NCBI GenBank assembly: GCA_031551725.1 | Contig: JAVBNF010000010.1 | Coordinates: 1 to 64,000, forward strand | Direction: 5' to 3' | DNA from: JAVBNF01 sp031551725 | GTDB taxonomy: Bacteria; Bacteroidota; Bacteroidia; Bacteroidales; P3 | DNA length: 64,000 bases | Shown here: piece after piece, positions 32,836-42,100 of the stretch | Position numbering within the stretch: the first letter of the stretch is position 1 | Layout of the letters: each line of letters starts with the position of its first letter | Position numbers and translations under genes: made by a program | The notes under the pieces: generated by a model | Told to the model about the DNA's origin: nothing | The model's database searches: none | Seen by the model: only the letters and a program-made list of their open reading frames with translations

Positions 32836-35800
32836 TTAGAGAATAATCATTTTAGATGATTTTATATATGTCTTTCCGTCAGTGTCTTTGATTTGTAATC
32901 GGTAAAAATAAATTCCTTTTCGCAAACGCGAGCCTCTACCATCGGTGCCGTCCCAATAAAGAGGGGCGGTTGCATAGCCGGAAGGTTCTACGTTTGGAAT
33001 TAACGTAGCAACTTGCATGCCAGAGTTGTCGAAAACGAAAATTTTTACTTCTTTTATTTGAGTGGTAAGGTTGTGTGTGTAGTAAAAATAGGTGTAGGCG
33101 TTCATCGGATTGGGCGTATTTCTAACCGTGCCGATAGTTGGCGTACTTGATTTTACTACATGGAATAACAAAGTGTCGCTGCCCGAGATGTTTACCAAGT
33201 TCCATGCTTTAACAACCAAACGATGAGGACCTTCCGACAGATTGCTAAACGAATAATACAGCGAACCTTTGGTATTGCTTCCAATATTGTATTCGAAGAA
33301 ATTATTCAACACAATCGGATTTTTCGAATCGCCGTCTAATTCTGCTGTAATATCGTGGCCGATGCCGTTTCCGGACATATCGATGCCGATTTTATCCGAA
33401 ATTAGTGCCACAAGCGTTGGATTTTCATCTGTAATACCGCCGTTGACAAAAAATGTGTCACCCATAAATAAGCGTACAAGAGGCTCGTTCGAATCATCGT
33501 CGCCGGTTTCGGAAGAGCCGCCAACGATAATATTGTCATAATATCCGGTTGCATCTATCGAATCACTATAAGCATAATAACTGATTTTTCCATTTCCATA
33601 CTGGAAATTCAAATCTTTGGGTGCCGTAAATTCCACAGAAAAACGACCGTTTACAACATTCGTACGGCCCCTGAACAAAATGTTTTTTTGTTCGATAAAA
33701 CTTGTAATTGCCGGATATTCAAGTCCTGTGCGTGTGGTATTCGGTTTGTCATAAACAACCACTTGCACATAACCCGAAAAGTCATTCAAGATATTTCCGT
33801 ATCCGTCCTGAATTTCTCCTTCTAAAGATGTGGTTGATAATGGTTTAATAGTGTCTGCTTCTGTAAAAACAGCATGTTCGTTAATTTTGGTGGTAACAAC
33901 TTCCTGTTGAGGAAGCGCAATCCTTAAGGCCGGATCACCCAGTAATAGAAACGGCTTGAGTGCAAATGAGTTCCCTGCCGTATTTTCATTTTTTGCCCGT
34001 TTGAAAATTTCTCCAAATGAAAGAATATCGCTGTTTGTACGCTCGGTTGCTACTTTTAAGAAAGCATCTTGAAAATAGTCGTTGGGAGAAGTGTACGCAA
34101 TCCGTGCGGATGCTACGGTGGCAACAGAACCTGCTTCGGGAACCAAAACGGTCCATACGCCGGCCGACATTAATGCCGGATTATCATGTCTGGAAAAAGA
34201 GCAAGATGCTGAAAATATGGCTGTTAAATTGTTTTTGTTGGACCATTTATTTATCATATCCGTGTTGAGGATTACTTCGTCCGACCACACTTGCTCGCCG
34301 CTGTGCCCCACATAATTTAAAATTAAACAACCTTGATTGACGGCAGTGTTAATGGCTTTATTTACATCTGGATAGCGCATCCCACTTGTCGATGAAACGG
34401 GTGTATAAGCATCACTGTATATTTTTTCGAGGTTGATGGTTTTGCGGTTTTTAGTAATATATTCCGAAAAACGTCCCGGTATCTCATAAGTAGAGGCAAA
34501 ACCTTCGCCATTGTCGGCCACAAAAGAAATTTTATTGCGCCAAGCGCCTAAATTTTTCTTTTGCGGAGTTCCGTATGAAATAGCTTTGTCTACATAGTTA
34601 AGAGCTTGATCAATTGTAATTGCCGGAATACGTCCGATGCCGATGTCCATGCGGTCGTTGACAAAATATCCACTTTCGTTAGGGTCTAAAAAGCCGTATA
34701 AATCGTCAGTCGCCAAACTCAGTTCTTCTTCCAACGAATTGTCTGTCTGAAAAGTTGGAACAAAATTTGTGTAAGGGATATTCTTATTAATACCCTTGTA
34801 ATCATAAGATGCTGCTCCAAAGAGCAATAAATATTTAGGAGGCTTAAGCCCGTTTGCATGTGCCTTGTCTTGCATCAACTTCATCATGATGCGGATGGCA
34901 ATAGGATCGGGATTTCCTGCGGAATATTCGTTGTAAACAAGCTGTGGCGTGGTAATTAAAACGGAAAGTCCCTGTTCCCGGTGAAAATCGGCCAAACGTT
35001 CGGCAGCATCCAAAAACGACGGATAAACCACCATTACATAATCCACAGGCGCCATTGTATCAATGGATTGGATTTCGGCTGTATCTTCAATTTGCGGACG
35101 GAGGGTTAGATTTTCATTAAAAACGGTAAAAGTCTTGTTTTCATTAAGTTGTGAATAAAAGGAAAATGTTGTTTCCGATTTAGTACCATTTAATTCCTGA
35201 GGTTCCATATTATCCACAACTTCCCATACGCGGATATTTGACAAGCTGCTACTGACTTTGAATTCAGACATTTCACCGGCTGCATCTTCCGGATTCATGC
35301 GGAAAACTAATTGTTGTGTGGCCAAATTCAACGATTTCCAGTAACGGAATTCCATATAATCCAAATATCCTTTCGTGGAACTGTAAGTAGTTGAGTAAGT
35401 GAAATCAAAGCGTGGGCGAGCCGTCGACAGGCGAAAGTTCAACAGGCCGATAGCATCTACACCGAATGTATGCGCAGAATTAACGGTTTGGGTAATGTTC
35501 AGATTTTGTGTTTGGTTACCGGTTTTTATAACAAAATTTGCTGTGTTTTGAGCAACTACGTGTGTCCGTGCAACCAGCACAGAATCAAGGATAATATCGT
35601 TGAAAGAAGCATCGATGCTCACATTGGGGCTTAAAGTTGTGAAAGCCTCGCCAAACCAGTTTTTACCGCTTCCGTTGCTCGCAATCATGTTCAAATCAAC
35701 TTCATGCAGTGCGTAATCTAAAACAGTAGTATGTTGTTTGATGGTTGGTTGCGAAGGGTTGCTTTTGCTTGCAATGCGTTTAGGAGTTCCTGTTTTGCGG

Positions 35801-36243
35801 TCGGCAGTAACCAAATAATAGGTTTTATCCGTATAAATATTGGTTTCATGCAGATAATACTTTGTTTGGGCATTGTATTTCCATACATGTGGGTTGCTTC
35901 CGTAAAAAAGAAAATAATCGCCGGGGCCGAAAGTGCCGTCGTTTCCGTCGTTTATGCTAATGGCTATCTCGCGAGCGGGTAGGCTGTCGTTTTCGGCGTT
36001 ATATTCGGAAAACATTCCGCTTTTACGTCCAACAACCGCAATTTGGGTGGAGGGGACGGCTCCGGACAGGATTTTCCAGCTTAATAAATCCTCATAAGCC
36101 ACCTTATAAACACCGTCGCGGTTCACCGAAATCTGTGTCCAATGACAGGATGAAAGCAAATGTTCAGCACCTTGCGCAGGCAGAAAACAGATGCCGGATA
36201 AAAAAAGCAAAAAGGGTAAATATAAAATTCGGTTTCTTGGCAT
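32836..36243 (-). CDS. porU: Type IX secretion C-terminal signal peptidase PorU
   Basis: 1135 residues. After a signal peptide and a ~380-residue N-terminal region, the gingipain-like C25 peptidase fold begins near LAATDDLYGFLDPNE. The catalytic His (LILNYVGHSGEQVW) and Cys (IFSASCSFSRHDNP) are both present. The C-terminus (PNPMNAYTYFYYTHNL ... GIYFYRLQIKDTDGK) is itself a sorting-domain fold. PorU removes the C-terminal signal of type IX cargo and attaches it to the cell surface. It is followed by porV, its partner in the attachment complex. The cargo proteins at 39175 and 45846 are expected substrates. Confidence 0.95.
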   Translation of the reverse strand: MPRNRILYLPFLLFLSGICFLPAQGAEHLLSSCHWTQISVNRDGVYKVAYEDLLSWKILSGAVPSTQIAVVGRKSGMFSEYNAENDSLPAREIAISINDGNDGTFGPGDYFLFYGSNPHVWKYNAQTKYYLHETNIYTDKTYYLVTADRKTGTPKRIASKSNPSQPTIKQHTTVLDYALHEVDLNMIASNGSGKNWFGEAFTTLSPNVSIDASFNDIILDSVLVARTHVVAQNTANFVIKTGNQTQNLNITQTVNSAHTFGVDAIGLLNFRLSTARPRFDFTYSTTYSSTKGYLDYMEFRYWKSLNLATQQLVFRMNPEDAAGEMSEFKVSSSLSNIRVWEVVDNMEPQELNGTKSETTFSFYSQLNENKTFTVFNENLTLRPQIEDTAEIQSIDTMAPVDYVMVVYPSFLDAAERLADFHREQGLSVLITTPQLVYNEYSAGNPDPIAIRIMMKLMQDKAHANGLKPPKYLLLFGAASYDYKGINKNIPYTNFVPTFQTDNSLEEELSLATDDLYGFLDPNESGYFVNDRMDIGIGRIPAITIDQALNYVDKAISYGTPQKKNLGAWRNKISFVADNGEGFASTYEIPGRFSEYITKNRKTINLEKIYSDAYTPVSSTSGMRYPDVNKAINTAVNQGCLILNYVGHSGEQVWSDEVILNTDMINKWSNKNNLTAIFSASCSFSRHDNPALMSAGVWTVLVPEAGSVATVASARIAYTSPNDYFQDAFLKVATERTNSDILSFGEIFKRAKNENTAGNSFALKPFLLLGDPALRIALPQQEVVTTKINEHAVFTEADTIKPLSTTSLEGEIQDGYGNILNDFSGYVQVVVYDKPNTTRTGLEYPAITSFIEQKNILFRGRTNVVNGRFSVEFTAPKDLNFQYGNGKISYYAYSDSIDATGYYDNIIVGGSSETGDDDSNEPLVRLFMGDTFFVNGGITDENPTLVALISDKIGIDMSGNGIGHDITAELDGDSKNPIVLNNFFEYNIGSNTKGSLYYSFSNLSEGPHRLVVKAWNLVNISGSDTLLFHVVKSSTPTIGTVRNTPNPMNAYTYFYYTHNLTTQIKEVKIFVFDNSGMQVATLIPNVEPSGYATAPLYWDGTDGRGSRLRKGIYFYRLQIKDTDGKTYIKSSKMIIL

Positions 36244-36263
36244 ATAATTTGTTCGTCTTAATA

Positions 36264-36271
36264 CAAAGATA
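36264..36271 (-). promoter_or_regulatory. -7 element of porU
   Basis: TATCTTTG on the minus strand, 20 bases before the porU ATG. Confidence 0.6.
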
Positions 36272-36348
36272 CGAAAAAAATGGGAAAATTCATAATTTTA
36301 TCTTTGCATTTTTTAGTATATAGCAAAAACTGTGCCGAGAAAGCATTT

Positions 36349-36380
36349 TTTGTGATTTTCAAAAAAAATATGTACTTTTG
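36349..36380 (+). promoter_or_regulatory. Promoter of structured RNA 2
   Basis: TTTG (36349-36352) and TACTTTTG (36373-36380), 20 bases apart. The spacer (TGATTTTCAAAAAAAATATG) is nearly identical to that of the RNA 1 promoter. Confidence 0.75.
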
Positions 36381-36385
36381 TATGT

Positions 36386-36616
36386 ATTAAAAACAAAATA
36401 AATTGAAATAAAGTACAACATTTAACATATTTTTAACTATTCTTTCTCTCCTCATCGCTTCTAAAACTACCATTTTCAGAACTAAATCAATTTTCAGAGA
36501 AACCACAAAGGGAATAAGCAATTATTTCATGCTATAAAGCGTGGAGTTAGCTTATTTGTGGTGGTGGGATGTGGTAGTTCCCCGGGAGAGATAAGATAAT
36601 GTCCACGCTTTTTTTA
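36386..36616 (+). ncRNA. Structured RNA 2
   Basis: About 230 nt. A 5' AT-rich stretch is followed by CTAAAACTACCATTTTCAG (36461-36479) and AACCACAAAGGGAATAAG (36501-36518), which align with RNA 3. The 3' third folds as a nested hairpin: AAAGCGTGGA (36536-36545) with TCCACGCTTT (36602-36611), then CTTAT (36551-36555) with ATAAG (36591-36595), with a G-rich tip, and a T-run. No reading frame of note. It lies in the 879-base non-coding region between divergent porU and the peptide operon. Confidence 0.65.
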
Positions 36617-36690
36617 AGTTATTGCTTTTTATTAGTAGCTGAAATACTTTCAATTTGCAAATATATACATTATATTCAGTTTTTTTTACA

Positions 36691-36815
36691 TTGGTGTGTA
36701 ACTATTTTTTTTGTACCTTTGCAGTCGTGAGAGTGCTTATTTAAACAGTTGATTTTCAACACGAATAAAATGGGTTTATTGCCCAGTTAGCTTTATTGCC
36801 TAATTCTTTTTTTGC
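36691..36815 (+). ncRNA. Possible short RNA between RNA 2 and RNA 3
   Basis: TTG (36691-36693) and TACCTTTG (36714-36721) make a promoter with 20-base spacing. The expected transcript (from about 36728) contains AATAAA...GGG/CCC...TTTATT, a weak hairpin at 36763-36797, and runs into CTTTTTTT at 36808-36815. Only a promoter and a weak terminator support it. Confidence 0.35.
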
Positions 36816-36865
36816 GGAGATCTGAAAATATCCTGAATATTTTTTTGTTTTTCCTGTTTTTTTAC

Positions 36866-37089
36866 TACCTTTGCGATTGATAACAAATCTAAAACATTTT
36901 TATAGAAACATTTAATTGCTAAAATATATTTATTAAAGCGTTTGCTTTTATTCTTCGACCGAAAACTACCAATTTCTTCAGCCACTAAAGAATAAAATCG
37001 CTAACAACAGCTTAGGGCGTGCTTCTTGGCTTGTGTAGCGATGGTCGTTTATACCATCGTGATGCAAGTTGAGGAGCACGCTTTTTATT
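36866..37089 (+). ncRNA. Structured RNA 3, directly upstream of the peptide operon
   Basis: The -7 box TACCTTTG is at 36866-36873; the transcript from about 36880 is about 210 nt. Blocks shared with RNA 2: AAAACTACCAATTTCTTCAG (36962-36981) and CCACTAAAGAATAA (36982-36995). Shared with RNA 1: GCGTTTGCTTTTATTCTTCG (36938-36957) against GGCATTTGCTGTATTATGTG. The 3' hairpin has closing stem GCGTGCT (37017-37023)/AGCACGC (37075-37081), middle stem CTTG/CAAG, inner stem GCGATGGT (37038-37045)/ACCATCGT (37053-37060), then CTTTTTATTT. The precursor-peptide ATG is 34 bases after it, with no separate promoter in between. Confidence 0.65.
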
Positions 37090-37122
37090 TGGGATTTACA
37101 AATCTAAAAATTAAATCTAAAA

Positions 37123-37269
37123 ATGGATACTAAAGAATTAACATTTGCACAAAAAGTCATTTTGGAAATGGCTGAAAAAAAAGTAAAAAAAATTACATTT
37201 CAAGATCATCTTGATGATGATATTTATTCTGATTATTATGATGATAATGATTACAACGATGAAGATTAA
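37123..37269 (+). CDS. 48-residue Asp/Tyr-rich peptide, candidate RiPP precursor
   Basis: A 48-residue frame: a lysine-containing N-terminal half (MDTKELTFAQKVILEMAEKK) likely to be a helical leader, and a C-terminal half made almost only of Asp, Tyr, Asn, Ile, Ser and Glu (LDDDIYSDYYDDNDYNDED, 30-48) with four Tyr next to Asp or Asn. There is no signal peptide, Cys, or Gly-Gly cleavage site. It ends 17 bases before the radical SAM maturase gene, the usual place for a precursor. A tyrosine/aspartate modification such as a cross-link is a reasonable guess. I recognise no known precursor family; it could also be a small acidic partner protein. Confidence 0.7.
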   Translation: MDTKELTFAQKVILEMAEKKVKKITFQDHLDDDIYSDYYDDNDYNDED

Positions 37270-37286
37270 CTTTAATATTGATTATA

Positions 37287-38399
37287 ATGATAATTATTTT
37301 AAAGCCAACTTTGCTGTGTAATTTAAGTTGTAAATATTGTTATTTGAGTGAAGAAAGTAAAACGTCAAATAAATTTGATGTTGAATTTGCCAAGTCAGTG
37401 TTGCAACAAGTAAAAGATATTTTACAGGATAATAAAAAGCAACGAATTAAGATTCTATGGCATGGGGGAGAGCCGTTACTTTGGGGTATGGAGAACTATG
37501 AGAGGATTTTTGCATATATAGGAAGTGAATTTGAAGGTTACAACTATACGATATCTATGCAAACAAATTTATCTTTAATAAATGAAGAATTTATTGATTT
37601 ATTTCGAAAACACAACGTTAGAGTAAGCTGTTCATTAGATGGGCCAAAAGAAATTCACAATTCACAACGTGTAACTCGTAATGGAGAAGGAACTTTTGAT
37701 TTGATAATGGAAAAAATAAAATTGTGTAAGGATAAAGGATTGAATTTAGGTTGTATTGCCGTAGGAACAAAAAAGCATATTGGTGAAATATCGATGTTGT
37801 ATAAATTCATGAGTGATAATAAGATAGGATTTAAGTTCAATCCAATATTTAATGCAGGGGAAGCTAAAAAAAATATTGATAATTATGGTTTAACTCTCGA
37901 TGAGTACGCGGCAATGGTTGTTGAATTATTTGACTTATGGTTTTATGATAAAAATAATAAAAACAAGATAATTAATTCAGTATTTATTGATATTGCAAGT
38001 GCTTTGATTTCAAAAAAAACTTCTCATTGCTTATTTGCTAAAAATTGCCAAGATAATATTTTGGCAATATCTCCAAACGGAGATGTTGTGCCATGTGGTC
38101 GTTTTTGTGACGACAGTTTAAAAGAATATGTTTATGGTAACTTACATACTGAGAGATTGGACTCAGTAATGAACAAAATGAAATTAACGGATATGTATAA
38201 TAGATCTAAATATATAGAAAATAGTGGTTGTAATAAGTGTGAGTTTTTCGCCATTTGCAATGGAGGATGTCTATACGATGGTTTTGCAAAAACAGGAGAC
38301 TTTAGATCTAAAACGTTTTTATGCGAGGCATATAAAAAAATATTTTCACATATTTCTAACAAATTAAAAGAAGAAAAATTATTAAGCCATGGCGATTAG
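37287..38399 (+). CDS. Radical SAM/SPASM peptide maturase
   Basis: 370 residues from the ATG at 37287; a TTG nine bases upstream is in frame but less likely. The [4Fe-4S] motif is Cys11-x3-Cys15-x2-Cys18 (LLCNLSCKYCY). Further core features are WHGGEPLLWG, MQTNLSLIN and CSLDGPKEIHNSQR. The C-terminal SPASM domain has cysteines in HCLFAKNCQD, VVPCGRFCDD, GCNKCEFFAICNGGC and FLCEAY, enough for two auxiliary clusters. This build is that of peptide-modifying enzymes (cyclophane, thioether or related chemistry) and of sulfatase maturases; no sulfatase is nearby. The last 11 bases overlap the AbiGi-like gene. Locally very AT-rich DNA suggests horizontal acquisition. Confidence 0.92.
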   Translation: MIIILKPTLLCNLSCKYCYLSEESKTSNKFDVEFAKSVLQQVKDILQDNKKQRIKILWHGGEPLLWGMENYERIFAYIGSEFEGYNYTISMQTNLSLINEEFIDLFRKHNVRVSCSLDGPKEIHNSQRVTRNGEGTFDLIMEKIKLCKDKGLNLGCIAVGTKKHIGEISMLYKFMSDNKIGFKFNPIFNAGEAKKNIDNYGLTLDEYAAMVVELFDLWFYDKNNKNKIINSVFIDIASALISKKTSHCLFAKNCQDNILAISPNGDVVPCGRFCDDSLKEYVYGNLHTERLDSVMNKMKLTDMYNRSKYIENSGCNKCEFFAICNGGCLYDGFAKTGDFRSKTFLCEAYKKIFSHISNKLKEEKLLSHGD

Positions 38400-39105
38400 T
38401 ACAAATTCTATCATTCATTACACGGATACCTTGGAAAACTTGAAATTGATTTTAGAACAAGGGTTCAAGATTAAGTATTGTTATGAGAAGTTGCAATTGG
38501 GAGTGGGGTTTTCTGATACAGCTCATCCGATGATCTCATTTTGTGATATTCCTCTTTCAAATGCTAAACAGCATTTTACTCAATATGGGAAATATGGTAT
38601 TGGACTAACAAAAGATTGGGCTTTCAAAAATAGAATTAATCCCGTATTGTATATTGATAGGCATTCTTCGATTGCAGAGGTGATTCACAAATTAATTAAG
38701 TCCAAAGGACAAATAGAGCAAATACAGCGATTAAAAAGTTGTACGAAGAATTATTCTGGGACAGTAGAAAAAGAAAATTTTTGTGAAGAAGAGTATCGAT
38801 TTTATAATGAACGAGAATGGAGATTTATTCCAACCAAAGAGGACGAAGAATTTGCTAAATGCAGGTCTGCTATTTCTATACCCAAAGATTCATATGACAC
38901 AAACAAGAATAAATACAACGAGCAAGTGTCAAATTATAGAATTAAGTTTGAACCCAATGATATTTCTTACATCATTGTACAAGCAACGTCTGAAATATCA
39001 GAAATAATTACATTCCTGAGAGATAGGTACAGATGCACAGGAAATCAATTTGATGTACTTCTGAGCAAAGTTTGTTCTACGGAACAAATAGAAGCAGATT
39101 ATTAA
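38389..39105 (+). CDS. AbiGi-like abortive-infection family protein
   Basis: 238 residues. The order IIHYTDTLENLKLILEQGFK (8-27), MISFCDIPLS (48-57), YGKYGIGLTKDW (66-77), NPVLYID and FYNEREWRFIP (138-148) is that of the AbiGi family, named from the lactococcal AbiG phage-resistance system, where it is annotated as the antitoxin-like component. The usual partner AbiGii is not adjacent. His10-Tyr11 and Glu141/Glu143 are spaced as in some ADP-ribosyltransferase-like folds (DUF2971, DarT), so an enzymatic role is possible but speculative. It overlaps the radical SAM gene by 11 bases, so it is part of the same operon. Confidence 0.8.
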   Translation: MAISTNSIIHYTDTLENLKLILEQGFKIKYCYEKLQLGVGFSDTAHPMISFCDIPLSNAKQHFTQYGKYGIGLTKDWAFKNRINPVLYIDRHSSIAEVIHKLIKSKGQIEQIQRLKSCTKNYSGTVEKENFCEEEYRFYNEREWRFIPTKEDEEFAKCRSAISIPKDSYDTNKNKYNEQVSNYRIKFEPNDISYIIVQATSEISEIITFLRDRYRCTGNQFDVLLSKVCSTEQIEADY

Positions 39106-39174
39106 TAAGATAATTGTAAAATATAAAAATCACATTGTCAATTTTTCCAACAATATTAAATCCTAATAAAAATT

Positions 39175-42100
39175 ATGAAAAAAATATTCTTATTATTAAT
39201 TGTTAGCATTGGCAGCATGGTTTCGTATGCCCAAGTGAGTAAAACCATTTATCTCACCACTGCCGGTACATTGAAAGACCAAGATTTTAGCCCGGCAACG
39301 GCTGCTACAATTACCGATTTTACCATCACCGGCAAAATTGACGCTCGCGATTTCCAGTTTATGCGGGATAGCATGGATGTGCTGGCAAATTTGGATTTAA
39401 GTGGAAGCTCTATCGTGGCTTATTCGGGAACAGGAGGTACTGATTATGACTATTCATATAATTATTTGGCTAATGAATTACCTGCGGCTTCGTTTTTAGA
39501 TAAAGCATCTCTTGTAAGTATAGAATTGCCTTCAGGCGTTACCTGTATTAGAAGGATAGCATTTGAAAATTGTACTGGTTTGACCTCAATAAGCATTCCT
39601 TCAAGAGTTACTAGTATCAGAGAAGGTGCGTTTGAAGGTTGTAGCGGTTTAGCCTCAATAGATATCCCTTTCGGAGTAACAAATGTTGAAGACTACGTGT
39701 TTAGAGGTTGTAGTGGTTTAACTTCAATAAATATTCCTTCGAGGGTGATCCGTATTAGATACTCTGCTTTTGAGGATTGCAGCGGTTTGACTTCTATAAA
39801 TATTCCTTCAGGTGTGACCAGTATCGAAAGCGGTGCGTTTTCTGGTTGCAGCGGTTTGACTTCTATAAATATTCCTTCGGGTGTGACCAGTATCGAAAGA
39901 GGTGCGTTTTCTGGTTGCAGCGGTTTGACCTCTATAAATATTCCTTCAGGTGTGACCAGTATAGGAAGTTTTGCATTTCAAAATTGTAATAGTCTAACTT
40001 CGATTACTATTCCTTCGGGTGTGACCAGTATCGAAAGCGGTGCGTTTTCTCGTTGCAGCGGTTTGACTTCTATAAATATTCCTTCGGGTGTGACCAGTAT
40101 CGAAAGCGATGCGTTTTATGGTTGCAGTGGTTTGACTTCTATCTTTGCGTGCAATCCTGTGCCTGTAACCATTTTATCGGACGTTTTTTACAATGTAAAT
40201 AAAACCACTTGTACATTAAAGGTGCATACATTAGCAGTCAATGCTTATAAAGCAAAAGATGTCTGGAAAGATTTTGATAATATTGAAGGGGGGGGGTATT
40301 TACTATCTGTTAAAGTAAGTAATGGCGTTTTGGGAAGCGTTAATAAAACTGATAGTTTGTATGAATTAAATACAATTGTTAATTTAACAGCTACTCCTAA
40401 TAAGAATTGTAATTTTAGAAATTGGACAAGCAATGGTATTATTTTCTCCACAAATTCTAGCACAAGTGTAAATGTAATTCAAGATACTTTTCTTGTTGCT
40501 AATTTTGTTTTAGATTCACTCAATGTTATAACTTCCGGCACCAATGGAAATGTTACCGGTGGCGGGAAATACGAATGTACCAAAATCGCAACTTTAACCG
40601 CAACAGCCAACACTGGTTATAAATTCAAGAACTGGACAAGCAAAGGAAGCATCATTTCTACTACCAATCCATTTACCTTTACAGTCGCACAAGATACCAG
40701 CATTATTGCCAATTTTGAAGAATTGTCAAATGATACTATTATCTCTTTCGCTTGGACTGCCGAAACCAGTAGCAAATTTATTAGTGTTCAAGCCACTCAA
40801 GGCAAAACCTTTACTGTAGATTGGGGTGATGACAGCACCAATACGTACACAGGAAATGGTTTATCTAATATTAATCCTTCGCACACATACAACGATAACA
40901 AAGATTACACTGTAACGGTTATCGGTGATGTTGCAGATTGTTTCATCACTTATTTAAATGTATGGGGAAAAAGTTTAAAATTATTAGATGTGAGTGGAGC
41001 TCCGGCATTGCAGACCTTATATTGTGACTACAATTATCTCGCAGCTTTGGATGTAAGCAAAAACACTGCATTAAAAACTTTAGATTGCTACAATAATGCT
41101 ATTCCATTTGCTAATTTATACACCGCATCACAAATTTTAAAAGGAAACAGTGCAACAGGCTCTCTCGGAGCACAGACCTTGCAACAAGAGGCAGCATTGA
41201 ATATAGCTGTGCCTTACGATAGCGTTTTTAATGGTGCTGGCACCAAATGCATTATTACCAAACAAGGCGGTGCTGCCGTAAAGGGCATCGACTATGACAC
41301 TGCCGGAGGACGGATTACTTTTAAAACCGCAGGTTTTTATACTTTGGAGATTTCCAATGATTCTATAAAATCTAATTCTAGTTATCCTGCAAAAGTAATT
41401 GCTAATTATGCAGCGGGTATGCCTCGACAAAATATCGATTTTACTTGGATAAGCAATAAAGAAACCACCAAATATGCTTACTTTTCTGCAACTTCCGGAC
41501 AGCGCGTGGTGGTGCATTGGGGCGATGGAGATTCTACTATTTATACAGGAAATGGAACAAATACTATTAGCATAGATCACACCTACACCGATAGTAACAG
41601 TTATAATGTGTCTATCAGCGGAAGATGTCTCTTTACTTATTTGTCCGTTAATTCAAGCGAAGTAACAGTTTTAGATGTGAGCAATGCTCCCGATTTGGTG
41701 GCAATTTATTGCCAAGATAATTTACTTACATTAGGACAACTCTATGCTGTTTCTTCATCTCTGCCTGCTTCAAATAAGTATTTAGGAACACAAACTTTCC
41801 CAAGCGCTGAAACAGCCTTAAACTCTCCTTGTGTGCTCACCACCGATTTGGTGATAAAAGGCAAAACCACCGATTTTAAAATTATGCGGGCAGGCAGCAA
41901 TGCGGTGTCGGGAACAGATTATACATTAAACAATGGTATAATCACTTTCAAAACTTCCGGCATTTATTTTGTGGAAATGACCAACGATTCCATTCTTCCT
42001 ACAGGTACGGCAAAAGTAGTGATGAATTTCATTGCAGGAAATGTTACCGACAAACAAGAGATTTCGTTTGAGTGGAAAGGAGGGTATAATCTTTTTAATG

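Noticed and set aside
36800..36985. 61-residue minus-strand frame across RNA 3
   Set aside because: Low-complexity Lys/Phe-rich translation of AT-rich non-coding DNA, opposite to the RNA signals.
37123..37269. GG-type Bacteroidales natural-product precursor
   Set aside because: There is no Gly-Gly cleavage site, no Cys repeats and no peptidase-transporter nearby; the composition points to a different class.
39777..39989. 70-residue repetitive frame within the LRR region, and the possibility of a CRISPR array
   Set aside because: The 69-bp units are coding LRRs with no spacers of constant length; the alternative frame is an echo of the repeat.
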